The notes under the pieces are model-generated. The model was not told the origin of the DNA and ran no database searches. It saw nothing but the letters and a program-made list of their open reading frames with translations. The position numbers and the translations under genes are program-made. A DNA stretch of 62,498 bases from Nocardia higoensis NBRC 100133 (GTDB taxonomy: Bacteria > Actinomycetota > Actinomycetes > Mycobacteriales > Mycobacteriaceae), in NCBI RefSeq assembly GCF_000308595.1, contig NZ_BAGA01000025.1:1-62498 (forward strand), read 5' to 3'. This document shows positions 10,456 to 19,545 of this stretch, one piece after another. Within the stretch, counting starts at the first letter, position 1, and the number at the start of each line of letters is the position of its first letter.

Positions 10456-11969
10456 CCGTGCCGCAGCCGGAAGATCGTCGTGGCGCGGCGCAGGTCGCGC
10501 TCATGGCGGTCGAAGGTCGTCAGGTTGACCGTGCCCCGGTACCGCTTGCGGGCGATCGAGAGCGTGCGGCTGAACTCGCGCAGCCCCTGGTCGCCGTGGC
10601 TGTGGCCCTGGCCGTACTCGCCGACGCCGCCGTAGGGCAGCGCGGGGATGCCGGTGTAGGCGGTGGCGGAGTTGATCGTCACCACCCCGACGCGCAGCCG
10701 CTCGGCGAAGGTCTCGATGTTGTGCACATCCCGGGTGAACATCGCGACCGCGACCGCGTTGCCGCCCGCGTCGACCCGTTCGGCGGCCTCCTCCATGCTC
10801 GACACCCGATTGACCACCAGCACCGGACCGATCGCCTCGCCGGTGATGGCCAGGCTGTCCTCGGGCACCTCGGCCAGCACGATCGGCTGGATGTAGGGCT
10901 CGCGGATCGATTCCAGCCCGCCGACCACCGCCCGCCCGCCCTTGGCCAGCGCGTCACGGACCTGCCTGCGCACCACCTCGGTCTGCGATTCGACGATCAT
11001 CGGCCCGTAGGACGCGCGCCGGTCGGCCCCCGGCCGCAACCGCCGGGCCTGGTCGGCCACCAGGTGCAGGAAGGTGTCGTACACCGAATCGGCCACGTAC
11101 GCGCGCTGGATGCCGCTGGGATTCTGGCCCGCGTTCGCCATCGCCCCGTACACCGCGGCCTCGGCGGCATCGTCGAGCTTCGCGTCGACGTGCACGATCA
11201 TCGCGCCCTTGTCGTGGCGCTCGACGACCACCGGTGTCATGGTCTCCGCGCAACAGGCGATCACCTGGCGCGCGCCCTTCTCCGACCCGGCGTAGGCGAT
11301 CTTGTCCACCGCGGCCCGGCACAGTGCCAGGCCCGTGCTCTCGGTACCGGTCACCGCTTGCAGCACCGGCTGCTCGGGGGCCAGCTCGCGCCAGGTCTCG
11401 GCCAGCCATACGCCCACGCCGGTGGTCAGCTCATGCGGCTTGAACACCACCGCGTTGCCCGCCGCCATCGCGTAGGTGATCGAACCCATCGGCGTGTAGA
11501 CCGGGTTGTTCCACGGACCGAGCACCCCCACCACGCCGAGCGGCAGGTAGCCGACGGTGGCTTTGTGGTTGCGGGTCAGCCAGTTCCGGCCCAGGTTGCG
11601 TCTGCCCAGCGCGCGGGCGGCATTGCGCGCCGCCCAGTCCAGATTCTCGATCGCCAGCACCACCTCGACGGTGGCGTCGGCCTCCGGCTTGCCGGTCTCG
11701 GTGCAGATCAGCTCGACCAGCTCGTCCGCCCGGCGTGCGATGGAGCGCTTCCAATCCAGCAACCAGCGTTTGCGCCCGCCGAATCCCAGTCCGCCCCACC
11801 ATTTCTCGGCGCTGCGGGCGGCGCGGACCGCGCGGGTGAGCTCCGCCGTGCGCTGCACCGGATACTCACCGACCGCCTCGCCGGTGCGCGGGTCGTAGGA
11901 AGTCAACACACTCGTTCGGCCAGTGCCTCCCGGATGCGCCGCCAGGCGTGGCTGCGCGGACTCGGCCAT
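10443..11969 (-). CDS. Aldehyde dehydrogenase superfamily protein lacking the catalytic cysteine
   Basis: 508 aa with the full ALDH fold: LGPWNNPVYTPMG near residue 155, KPHELTTG, and IAYAGSEKG, matching the NAD-binding GS..G loop. The general-base Glu is kept (Glu250 in VVVERHDKG). The nucleophile site reads ANAGQNPSGIQR, so Pro284 stands exactly 34 residues after the Glu where the catalytic Cys should be. It is therefore unlikely to be a normal aldehyde dehydrogenase; it could be a pseudoenzyme or use other chemistry. The last residues (RHGHRL) and the stop are encoded by the 77-bp repeat, so the original C-terminus may have been replaced. It is convergent with the double-TetR gene. Confidence 0.85.
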   Translation of the reverse strand: MAESAQPRLAAHPGGTGRTSVLTSYDPRTGEAVGEYPVQRTAELTRAVRAARSAEKWWGGLGFGGRKRWLLDWKRSIARRADELVELICTETGKPEADATVEVVLAIENLDWAARNAARALGRRNLGRNWLTRNHKATVGYLPLGVVGVLGPWNNPVYTPMGSITYAMAAGNAVVFKPHELTTGVGVWLAETWRELAPEQPVLQAVTGTESTGLALCRAAVDKIAYAGSEKGARQVIACCAETMTPVVVERHDKGAMIVHVDAKLDDAAEAAVYGAMANAGQNPSGIQRAYVADSVYDTFLHLVADQARRLRPGADRRASYGPMIVESQTEVVRRQVRDALAKGGRAVVGGLESIREPYIQPIVLAEVPEDSLAITGEAIGPVLVVNRVSSMEEAAERVDAGGNAVAVAMFTRDVHNIETFAERLRVGVVTINSATAYTGIPALPYGGVGEYGQGHSHGDQGLREFSRTLSIARKRYRGTVNLTTFDRHERDLRRATTIFRLRHGHRL

Positions 11970-12383
11970 CGATCACCTCTTCGCAATGTCGTCCCGCTGA
12001 CACCCCACTCGAATCGAGCCGATTTCGCGGGACGAAATACCGGCTGTCCCACCGACGAGTGAGTGACCTTGTCCCCTGGGAACCACACTATGGCCGCCGC
12101 GACCCACCCGACAAGGACGGCCGCGGCGCCCGCGCGAGGTGCGCGAACGGTGCGACCAGCGGTGATTCCCCGGGGCCCGAACCTTACTGACAAAATGTGA
12201 TCAACGCCATAGTGAGGCATATGTTGTGAGCCGTGGCCATACGCGCGCGGGGTTCACCGCTCGCCCGACGTTTGAAGCGGATGCCGGTAACATCTGGCCG
12301 GGCGGTAGGGATCATCACCGCGACGTGTTCGAGCAGCCCGTTCGGCGACATCCCTCGCCGAAGGCGTAGACAGTGGAGAGTTG
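11970..12383. other. 414-bp divergent intergenic region
   Basis: The region lies between the start of the ALDH homologue and the start of the exporter ATPase. Most of it is GC-rich without a convincing gene. A relatively AT-rich stretch (12185-12230) includes CTGACA (12188-12193) and CATAGT (12209-12214), a weak sigma-70-like pair with 15-bp spacing that could drive the exporter operon. No terminator or riboswitch was recognised. Confidence 0.35.
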
Positions 12384-13391
12384 ATGCCGAGTTCCCCCCA
12401 GGCCGAATCACCCGCAGGCGTGCCCGCGGTGATCGACCCCGCCGTCGTCGTGGAGGACGTCCACAAGTCCTTCGGCGAGGTGCACGCGTTGCGCGGTATC
12501 AGCTTCACCGCGGCCAAGGCGAGTGTGCTCGGCATCCTCGGTCCCAACGGCGCGGGCAAGACCACCACGGTCAAGGTCTTGTCGACCCTGCTGCGCCCGG
12601 ACTCGGGCACCGCGATCGTCGCCGGTCACGATGTGCGCACCGACCCGGCGGGGGTGCGCCGCTCGATCATGATGACCGGCCAGTACGCCGCGCTCGACGA
12701 GAACCTCTCCGGACGCGAGAATCTCGAGCTGTTCGGCAGGCTGATGGGCTTGGGCAAGTCCGCCGCCCGCAAGCGCGCCGACACCCTGCTCGAGGAGTTC
12801 GACCTGGTCGGGGCGGGCAAGCGCGCGGTGCGCACCTTCTCCGGCGGTATGCGCAGGCGCGTCGACATCGCCTGCGGCCTGGTGGTCCGCCCCGAGGTGG
12901 TCTTCCTCGACGAGCCGACCACCGGCCTGGACCCGCGCAGCCGCCAGGGCGTGTGGGATCTGGTGACCGTCCTCAAGGATCAGGGCATCACCGTCCTGCT
13001 GACCACCCAGTACCTCGAAGAGGCCGACGTGCTCAGCGACAACATCATCGTCATCGACAAGGGCACGGTCATCGCCGAGGGCACCGCCGACCAGCTCAAG
13101 GAGCGCATCGGCGGCAGCTACTGCGAGGTCGTCCCGCTGGACCCGAAGAAGCTGAGCATCGCCGCCTACGCGCTGGGCGACCTGGTGCCCGCCGCGGTGC
13201 TGGCCGAAGCCGAGTCCGGCACCGGCGGCGAGCGCTTGTCGATCCCCGCTCCCGACGGCGCGGCCACTCTCGCCGAAGCGCTGCGCAGGCTCGACTCGGC
13301 CGGCATCGAACTGGCCGACATCGCGTTGCGCAGGCCCTCCCTCGACGACGTCTTCCTCTCCATCACCGGCCATTCGGGCGGCCACGCGTGA
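12384..13391 (+). CDS. ABC exporter ATP-binding protein, DrrA type
   Basis: 335 aa. Motifs: Walker A GPNGAGKTT (near residue 55), ABC signature FSGGM, Walker B VVFLDEPTTGLDP, and a C-terminal extension typical of daunorubicin-resistance DrrA ATPases. The ATG at 12384 follows GGAG with 5-nt spacing; an in-frame TTG directly before it is less well placed. It overlaps the first permease by GTGA, so the three genes are one translationally coupled operon. DrrABC systems export drugs or lipids (PDIM in M. tuberculosis). Here the exporter sits about 7 kb from an NRPS gene and could export its product, but that link is inference. Confidence 0.93.
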   Translation: MPSSPQAESPAGVPAVIDPAVVVEDVHKSFGEVHALRGISFTAAKASVLGILGPNGAGKTTTVKVLSTLLRPDSGTAIVAGHDVRTDPAGVRRSIMMTGQYAALDENLSGRENLELFGRLMGLGKSAARKRADTLLEEFDLVGAGKRAVRTFSGGMRRRVDIACGLVVRPEVVFLDEPTTGLDPRSRQGVWDLVTVLKDQGITVLLTTQYLEEADVLSDNIIVIDKGTVIAEGTADQLKERIGGSYCEVVPLDPKKLSIAAYALGDLVPAAVLAEAESGTGGERLSIPAPDGAATLAEALRRLDSAGIELADIALRRPSLDDVFLSITGHSGGHA

Positions 13392-14200
13392 CCGCCGTCG
13401 CCGAGTCCGCCCGCACCGACCTGTTCGCCGAACTGCCGCAGGCCGAGCCCTCGTCGTTCGCCCAGTGGCGTGCGCTCACCGGCCGTGTGGTGTGGACGAT
13501 GGCCACCAAGGGCGAACTGGCCGTCGCGTTGATCACCCCGCTGGTCTTCACCCTCGGCTTCTATCTGCCGCTGCGGTATGTGATGAAGTTCCAGGGCATC
13601 GACTACGCGCAGTTCGTGATGCCGATCATCGTGCTGCAGACCATGTCGGTCACCATGCTCTCCAATGCCCAGCTGGCCGCTTTCGAGGCGCTGACCGGGC
13701 TGAGCACGCGTTTGCAGACCATGCCGATCGGCACGCTGGTGCCGTTGGTCTCGCGCATCAGCGCCGGTCTCGTGCGCTCGCTGACTTCGCTGGTAGGCGC
13801 CCTGCTTTTCGGTCACCTCATCGGTTTCCGGTTCGAAGCCGGCGTAGGGCAGGCCGTGCTCTTCTGCGCCTTCTCGGTGGCGGTCGGCACCGTGCTCGCG
13901 GTCGGCGCCGACGGTCTGGGCAGCCTGACCAAGAGTCCTCAGCAGCTCAGCCAGGCGCTCACCTTGCCCACGCTGATCTTCGGCATGCTCTCCTGCGGGT
14001 TCGTCCCGGAACGCAACTTCCCCGAATGGATCCAGCCGTTCGTGCGCAACCAGCCGATCTCGCAGTTCTCCTTCGCGTTGCGCGATATGGCCGCGGACGG
14101 TGTGAGCTGGGGCGTGTTCTGGGTGCCGTTGGCGTGGGTCATCGGTTTGGCAGTGGTGTTCACCCCGTTCGCGGTGTGGGCGAGTGTGAGGCGGGCATGA
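13388..14200 (+). CDS. ABC-2 type exporter permease, DrrB type
   Basis: 270 aa starting at a GTG that overlaps the ATPase stop (GTGA). It has about six hydrophobic segments, beginning with ELAVALITPLVFTLGFYLPL. The C-terminal FGMLSCGFVPERNFPEWIQ...NQPISQFSFALRDM is the ABC-2 permease hallmark region (compare the N-Q-P-x-S motif in the next gene). It forms the membrane channel with the following permease. Its stop overlaps the next ATG by four bases. Confidence 0.9.
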   Translation: MTAVAESARTDLFAELPQAEPSSFAQWRALTGRVVWTMATKGELAVALITPLVFTLGFYLPLRYVMKFQGIDYAQFVMPIIVLQTMSVTMLSNAQLAAFEALTGLSTRLQTMPIGTLVPLVSRISAGLVRSLTSLVGALLFGHLIGFRFEAGVGQAVLFCAFSVAVGTVLAVGADGLGSLTKSPQQLSQALTLPTLIFGMLSCGFVPERNFPEWIQPFVRNQPISQFSFALRDMAADGVSWGVFWVPLAWVIGLAVVFTPFAVWASVRRA

Positions 14201-15093
14201 GTTCGGTGCAGACCACAGCGACGATCGCGGCGACAGCACCCGAGGAGGCGAGCGCGACGAGTGAGCAGCCGCGGACCGAGGGCTTCCAGCGGCTGCCCTC
14301 GGTGCCCGCGCGGCCGGAGAACTCGCCGGCCACCTGGGCTCGGCACAGTCTGCTGCAGTGCAAACGACTGCTGATCGGCTGGATGCGCGATCCCGCGACC
14401 ACCATTCAGACATTGGTCTATCCGGCCGCCACCTTGCTGATGTTCAAGATCGTGCTCGGCAATGCCATCTCCTCGGCCACCGGTATGCCCTCCGTCTACG
14501 GCCAGGTGCCGATGATCTGCCTGGTCGCGGCCATGTCGGGCGCGGTGGTCAGCGCGCTCGGCTTCAAGGAGGAGAAGGCCACCGGCTTGCTCGCGCGCTT
14601 CCACACCATGCCGATGAACCGGGCCGCGGGCCTGACCGGCCGACTGCTGGCCGAAGCCGTCCGTGTGCTCATCACCACGGTGTTCGTCCTCGCCGTCGGT
14701 CTGACGCTCGGCTTCCGGTTCGAGCAGGGTCCGGTGGCCGCGATCGCGCTGATCGGCATCCCGGTGCTGTTCGGCGTCGGCTTCGCGGTGCTGGTCACCG
14801 CGCTGGCCACGCTGACCGAGGGCGTGCTGCTGGTGAGCGTCATCGGCATCATCAACACGCTGCTGATGTTCTTCAACACCGGCTTCGTCCCCGTCTTCGC
14901 CTACCCCACCTGGCTGCAGGACGTGGTCGCCAACCAGCCGATGAGCACCGCCATCGATGCCATGCGCGGGCTCTCCTACGGCGGTCCGGTCGCCGAGCCG
15001 CTGCTGAAGACGCTGGCCTGGACGATCGGTCTGATCGTCGTCTTCGCCTGGCCCGCGATACGCGGCTACCGGCGCGCCGCCGAGTCCAGCTGA
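14197..15093 (+). CDS. ABC-2 type exporter permease, DrrC type
   Basis: 298 aa, with a disordered N-terminal tail of about 45 residues, then about six transmembrane segments. The motif FNTGFVPVFAYPTWLQDVVANQPMSTAIDAMRGL is split here as FNTGFVPVFAYP and ANQPMSTAIDAMRGL, typical of ABC-2 permeases. It starts at an ATG overlapping the DrrB-like stop (ATGA) and ends the operon. A long hairpin terminator follows 30 nt later. With the two preceding genes it should make one ATPase/two permease exporter. Confidence 0.9.
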   Translation: MSSVQTTATIAATAPEEASATSEQPRTEGFQRLPSVPARPENSPATWARHSLLQCKRLLIGWMRDPATTIQTLVYPAATLLMFKIVLGNAISSATGMPSVYGQVPMICLVAAMSGAVVSALGFKEEKATGLLARFHTMPMNRAAGLTGRLLAEAVRVLITTVFVLAVGLTLGFRFEQGPVAAIALIGIPVLFGVGFAVLVTALATLTEGVLLVSVIGIINTLLMFFNTGFVPVFAYPTWLQDVVANQPMSTAIDAMRGLSYGGPVAEPLLKTLAWTIGLIVVFAWPAIRGYRRAAESS

Positions 15094-15123
15094 GTTCTCC
15101 GCCGGACACCGGCCCGGACCGAA

Positions 15124-15169
15124 CGAGCCCGGCCGACGCACCACCATTCAGGTGCGTCGGCCGGGCTCG
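15124..15169. terminator. Bidirectional 19-bp hairpin terminator
   Basis: A perfect stem (15124-15142 with 15151-15169, 8-nt loop ACCATTCA) separates the exporter operon from the convergent lycopene cyclase gene. Confidence 0.88.
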
Positions 15170-15244
15170 ACGTTTCCCGGACCTCGGCCGGCCCGGCGCC
15201 ACCCGGCCCCGCGCCGGCCCGAGCGCACCGGCTCGACGTGCGGC

Positions 15245-16435
15245 TCAGTCCAGCTCCGGCGCCTTCTCCCGGGCGGGCTCGAATCCGTACCCGACCCAGC
15301 GATCGCGGTTGGTCCACCCGACCAGGTCGTAGCGCCAGCGGAACGGCCAGGTGTGCGCGACGGTGTTGAACAGCACCGCACCCAGCGCGGTGTAGTCGGC
15401 GTGCGCCGACAGCAGCGCGTGCTGCCCCCGCTCGGATTCGGTGAAGAAGGCCTCGAACATGGAGATCGACTGCTCGGTGGTCAACCGGCCCAGCCCGTAG
15501 AGTCCGCGCATCCGCATCCAGTACACAAGCCTGGCCTGCCACGGCCACAGCGCCGCGACCGGATCCCGCCCCTGCTGCACCGCCCGCACCGCGGTATCCA
15601 CCAGCGCCAGCGAATCGGCCACGCTGTAGCCGGTGCAGGGGTGCATCATCCCGCCGCGCGACCCGAACTCGACCGCCCGCGCGGTGCCCCTGCGCGGCGG
15701 TGGCTGATCCAGCGGGTAGTGCGCCGCCTCGGTCGGCTCGTCCCCGGACAGCCGGATCCCGTGCGCCGCCAGCCGGGCCAGCGTGCGTTTGCGCAGCACG
15801 TGCTGCGGCATCCCGCCCCGCAACCCGAGGCTGGTCTCCTCGAAGATCACCGTGCCGTCCCCGAGCGGCACCGAATACAGGAACGAGGGCGGCTCGTCCG
15901 GCCCCGCCCCGTTCTCCGGCCGCCAGTCCAGCAGCAGTCCCTCACCCGCGGCCACCATCGGCGCGGCGGTCTCCTCGTCGACGAAGATCCCGTGCGCGCT
16001 GGCCGCCCGTCGCTGCCCGGTCGTCGGCAGCCCCCTGGTGTCGAACACCGTCGCCGCCCGCACCACGGTCCCGTCGCCGAGTTCCACCTCGTGCGCGTCC
16101 ACTCGCGTCGCGCGCCCGGCGACCACGGTGGCGTCCTCGAGCGACAGCGCGTCGAACAAGCCCTGCTTGGACAGCACCGCGTAGGGCCGCTCGATCCGGT
16201 GCTCGGTCTTCGTCCACACCACCGGCGTCTCGATCCGGCTGGCGATCACCTCTCGCGGCAGCCAGTCCGGCAGTTCGTCGATCCAGCAGGAGAAGGTCGG
16301 CGGGAACAGCCGCTCGGGCCGCGGGTCGATCGCGGTCACGGTCATCCCCGCCCGCATCGCCCGATGCGCCAGCGCCCGGCCGGTCGGACCGAGGCCGACC
16401 ACACAGATGTCGACTTCCCTGTCGCCATTGCTCAT
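15245..16435 (-). CDS. Lycopene cyclase family FAD-dependent protein
   Basis: 396 aa from the ATG at 16435. The N-terminal dinucleotide-binding motif is DICVVGLGPTGRALA (GxGxxG, residues 8-22). Further features of the CrtL/CrtY beta-cyclase family are FSCWIDELPDWL, the central VFDTRG, FEETSL, and the C-terminal GGMMHPCTGYSVADSL. The reaction is FAD/NAD(P)H-dependent cyclization of the ends of lycopene to beta-carotene. No other carotenoid gene is next to it. An extended upstream reading is open but has no start evidence. Carotenoid synthesis suits a pigmented Nocardia. Confidence 0.85.
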   Translation of the reverse strand: MSNGDREVDICVVGLGPTGRALAHRAMRAGMTVTAIDPRPERLFPPTFSCWIDELPDWLPREVIASRIETPVVWTKTEHRIERPYAVLSKQGLFDALSLEDATVVAGRATRVDAHEVELGDGTVVRAATVFDTRGLPTTGQRRAASAHGIFVDEETAAPMVAAGEGLLLDWRPENGAGPDEPPSFLYSVPLGDGTVIFEETSLGLRGGMPQHVLRKRTLARLAAHGIRLSGDEPTEAAHYPLDQPPPRRGTARAVEFGSRGGMMHPCTGYSVADSLALVDTAVRAVQQGRDPVAALWPWQARLVYWMRMRGLYGLGRLTTEQSISMFEAFFTESERGQHALLSAHADYTALGAVLFNTVAHTWPFRWRYDLVGWTNRDRWVGYGFEPAREKAPELD

Positions 16436-16997
16436 GAATGCATCAAATCGGACACACCGTCCGAGCGCAAACACGCTCCCGCGAGTGGGCGTCAGCCCCG
16501 ACGGAGACGCCGGCGTCACCGGGTGGCGAGTTCGCCGTGCCCCACATTCACGATGCCCCCGGTGCGCATCCGCGCGGCTCGGCGTCGATGGCCGCAGTCG
16601 CGCGGTTCGGCTCGGGCTTCTGCGGAACGGAACAGGGGTTCGGGGGATCACGGTCACTCCGGACCGGGATTTGTCCAGCTCATCTACAGATCGCAGCTCA
16701 GGAGTCAAGAGCCCCTCGATTTAAAACTGCACTGAGGCAAAACATTCATGATGAGGTATCGCCTGGCTACCTTCGATTCGAGCGATCGAGCCCCGCTGCC
16801 CCGGGCACGCGGACGAACCGCGTTGCGTCGGAAGCGGTGCCGGTCGTCGTCGACCCGGATGTGTTCGACGGTTCGTGCATTACCTCTGCCAAACCCGGAA
16901 AACGGTGCGACCGAGATGGATTCACGGCCGTGTCGACGCAGTTCGAGTCGTCGACCCGTGCCTGCACTCGGCAGGTCGTGTGCGAAAGGAGTCGGTA
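16436..16997. other. 562-bp divergent intergenic region
   Basis: The region lies between lycopene cyclase and the transporter lipoprotein gene. It contains no convincing gene; open frames here lack start signals or coding-like composition. An AT-rich stretch (about 16718-16760, with TTTAAAACTGCAC and AAAACATTCATGATG) is the likely promoter area for the transporter operon. I could not identify a known riboswitch or a clear -35/-10 pair. Confidence 0.35.
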
Positions 16998-18596
16998 GTG
17001 GCAGTCGGGCGTAGGAGAGGGGGCTGGCGGGTCGCGGTGGCCGCCACGCTGGTGGCGCTGCTGGCGACCGCCTGCGGCGGCGGTGGATCATCCGCCGGAA
17101 ACGGTTCCGGTGAGCCGCAATCCGGCGGAACACTCAACATCGGGCTGTCTGCCGACAACAACGGCATCGATGCGGCCGTGGTCAACCAGGTGTGGCGGAC
17201 CGTCGCCCGGGCGCTGTCGGACTCGCTGGTGTTCTACAACCCCGACACCAAGGAACTCGAGCCGTGGCTGGCGACCAGGTGGGATGTCACCGATGCCCGC
17301 GTCTACCACTTCGAACTGCGTCAGGACGTGACCTTCCACGACGGCACCAAGCTGACCGGTGACGTGGTGAAGAAGAATCTCGAAGGCCTCAACCGGCCGG
17401 GCATCCACTCCAGCGCCAAGACGATCGTCGAGGGCATCCGCCAGATCACCGTGCCCTCGGAGTACGAGGTCGTCGTCGAGTTCGAGAAGCCCAACGCGGC
17501 CTTCCTGACCAGCTTGTCCCGCGCCCACGCGGGGATCGTGTCGGAGAAGACCGCGGCGCTGCCCGTGGCCGAGCGGCAGAAGTGGATCGACGGCTCGGGC
17601 CCGTTCTACCTGGAAAAATACGTCCCCAACCAGCAGATCGTGCTGAAGAAGCGCCCCGAGTACAACTGGGCGCCCGCCTTCTTCGGCCGCTCGGGACCGG
17701 CCTACGTCGACGAGGTGGTCTACAAGATCATCCCCGAGGACTCGGTCCGCAACGGCGCCGTCATGGGCGGCGACGAACTGCAGTTCATCTACTGGGTCAA
17801 CGGCAAGTACGTGGACCAGCTGAAGGCGGCCGGCCTGACGATCTCCGAGACGCTCAATCCCGCCACGGGCACCGAGCTGCCGGTGAACACCTCCTCGAAG
17901 TTCCTCCAGGACGTGCGCGTGCGGCAGGCGCTGCAGATCGGTGTCGACCGGGACGAGTACGTCAAGATCGTCTCCAACGGCCATGATCGTCCGGCCAAGG
18001 GCCCGCTGAGCGAGTCGAACCCGTACTTCACCGATGTCAGCCAATACCTGAAGTACGACCCCGAGCGCGCGGTGCAGCTGCTCGAGGAGGCCGGCTGGAA
18101 CACCGTCGGTTCCGACGGCATCCGCGTCAACGCCGCGGGCGAGCGGCTCAGCCTGCGCGGTCCCCAGGACACCGCGGGCTGGCAGGTGCTGCAGAGCCAG
18201 TGGCGCGAGATCGGCGTCGACCTGGTGCTCGATCCACCGCTGGCCGCCGAGGCGAATCAGAAGCTGCTCTCCGGCGAGTACGACATCGCCTACTGGTACC
18301 ACTCGACGCCCGACCCGGATGTGCTGCGGGCCAACTACGGCAAGACGACCGGTTCCAACCGATCCTTCCTGCCCGACGGCACCGAGGTCGACAAGCTGCT
18401 CCAGGAACAGAACACCGTGCTGGACAAGGCGGCTCGCCAGCAGATCGTCGACAAGGCGGCTCGCGAGCTCGTCGAGCAGGCCTACGTGATCCCCGTGGTC
18501 AACGACGTCGACATCTGGGCGTACCAGCCCAGCCTGCACGGCATCCAGGCCGTCGGTCTGGACCAGTACCTGTACAACGCCTGGCTCGAACAGTAG
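16998..18596 (+). CDS. Peptide/nickel-type ABC transporter substrate-binding lipoprotein (SBP_bac_5)
   Basis: 532 aa. The GTG at 16998 is preceded by AAAGGAG at 6 nt. It has an Arg-rich n-region, a hydrophobic segment and lipobox LATAC, so Cys26 is lipidated and the protein is anchored outside the membrane. Family features are SGGTLNIGLSADNN at the mature N-terminus, EPWLATRWDVTD, FHDGTKLTGDVVKKNL and VRQALQIGVDRDEYV. It should capture the substrate for the two permeases and fused ATPase that follow in the same operon. The family binds peptides, opines, nickel complexes and sugars, so the ligand cannot be read from sequence; the monooxygenases downstream suggest an organic compound that is then oxidised. 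Confidence 0.92.
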   Translation: MAVGRRRGGWRVAVAATLVALLATACGGGGSSAGNGSGEPQSGGTLNIGLSADNNGIDAAVVNQVWRTVARALSDSLVFYNPDTKELEPWLATRWDVTDARVYHFELRQDVTFHDGTKLTGDVVKKNLEGLNRPGIHSSAKTIVEGIRQITVPSEYEVVVEFEKPNAAFLTSLSRAHAGIVSEKTAALPVAERQKWIDGSGPFYLEKYVPNQQIVLKKRPEYNWAPAFFGRSGPAYVDEVVYKIIPEDSVRNGAVMGGDELQFIYWVNGKYVDQLKAAGLTISETLNPATGTELPVNTSSKFLQDVRVRQALQIGVDRDEYVKIVSNGHDRPAKGPLSESNPYFTDVSQYLKYDPERAVQLLEEAGWNTVGSDGIRVNAAGERLSLRGPQDTAGWQVLQSQWREIGVDLVLDPPLAAEANQKLLSGEYDIAYWYHSTPDPDVLRANYGKTTGSNRSFLPDGTEVDKLLQEQNTVLDKAARQQIVDKAARELVEQAYVIPVVNDVDIWAYQPSLHGIQAVGLDQYLYNAWLEQ

Positions 18597-18603
18597 GCGT
18601 GCG

Positions 18604-19545
18604 ATGGAGATGGTGAGGTACGCCCTGCGGCGGCTGGCCTACGCGGTGGTCGTCGTCTGGGGCGCGTTCACAGGAGCGTTCTTCCTGCTGTATATCGTGC
18701 CTGGCGATGCCGCGGGCGGCCTCACCTTGGGCGCGGACGGCGGTGACGTCGAGAAGGTGCTGGCCGAGCAGCGTGAGCTGCTCGGCCTGAACCGGCCGCT
18801 GTACGTGCAATATTTCGACGCGCTCGGCGGGGCGCTGCGCGGCGACTTCGGTGACAGCATCTACCAGCGCCGCCCCGCCACCGACATCTTCTTCGAATCC
18901 TTCGGCCAGACACTGCAACTGGCGTTCCTCGGGCTGCTGCTCGCGGTGCTCATCGGTGTCACCTTGTCGGTGGTGATCGAGCTGATCGACTGGAAGTGGG
19001 CGCGCGAACTGCTGATCTCGCTTCCGCCGGTGGCGGTTTCGCTTCCGCCGTTCATCGTCGCGCTGGTGCTCGTGCAGGTCTGCGCGTTCCAGCTGCACTG
19101 GATCAAGGCATTCGGCGACAAGACCTGGCTGGGGCTGCTGATCGCCTCGCTGTCCATCGCCGTCGCGGGCGGCGGTCAGATCTCCCAGCTGCTGACGGTC
19201 AACCTGCGCGCGGCGCTCACCTCGCCCTACATCGAGACCGCGCGCAACTGGGGCCTGAGCCGGTTCGACCTGGTCGTGCGGCACGCACTGCGCGCCGCGG
19301 CGCTGCCGGTGGTGACCGCGCTGGGCACCACCATCGGCGTCATGGTCGGCGGCACCGTCCTCACCGAGACCGTGTTCTCCCGGCTCGGCGTCGGCAGGCT
19401 CATCGTCGACGCCGTCGACGGGCGCGACATGCCCATCGTGCTCGTCGCGGTGACCGCGAGCGCACTGATCTTCGTCACGGTCAACCTGGTCGTCGATCTG
19501 ATCTACCCGGTCATCGACAAGCGAATTCGATTGGACGCCCGATGA
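18604..19545 (+). CDS. ABC transporter permease, DppB/OppB type
   Basis: 313 aa, five to six transmembrane segments. It starts with the typical RYALRRLAYAVVVVWG and carries the periplasmic segment LLGLNRPLYVQYFDALGGALRGDFG. The EAA-like loop is YIETARNWGLSRFDLVVRHALR, where it contacts the ATPase. It begins 7 nt after the lipoprotein stop and overlaps the next gene by ATGA. Confidence 0.93.
   Translation: MEMVRYALRRLAYAVVVVWGAFTGAFFLLYIVPGDAAGGLTLGADGGDVEKVLAEQRELLGLNRPLYVQYFDALGGALRGDFGDSIYQRRPATDIFFESFGQTLQLAFLGLLLAVLIGVTLSVVIELIDWKWARELLISLPPVAVSLPPFIVALVLVQVCAFQLHWIKAFGDKTWLGLLIASLSIAVAGGGQISQLLTVNLRAALTSPYIETARNWGLSRFDLVVRHALRAAALPVVTALGTTIGVMVGGTVLTETVFSRLGVGRLIVDAVDGRDMPIVLVAVTASALIFVTVNLVVDLIYPVIDKRIRLDAR

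Noticed and set aside
10221..10635. Two small frames in the 77-bp repeat region
   Set aside because: They repeat the same Cys/Arg-rich peptide because of the DNA repeat, lack ribosome binding sites and resemble no protein.
12233..13387. A frame continuous with the DrrB-like permease but extending over the whole ATPase gene
   Set aside because: The upstream part is an Arg/Pro-rich shadow of the ATPase gene; the permease starts at the GTG at 13388.
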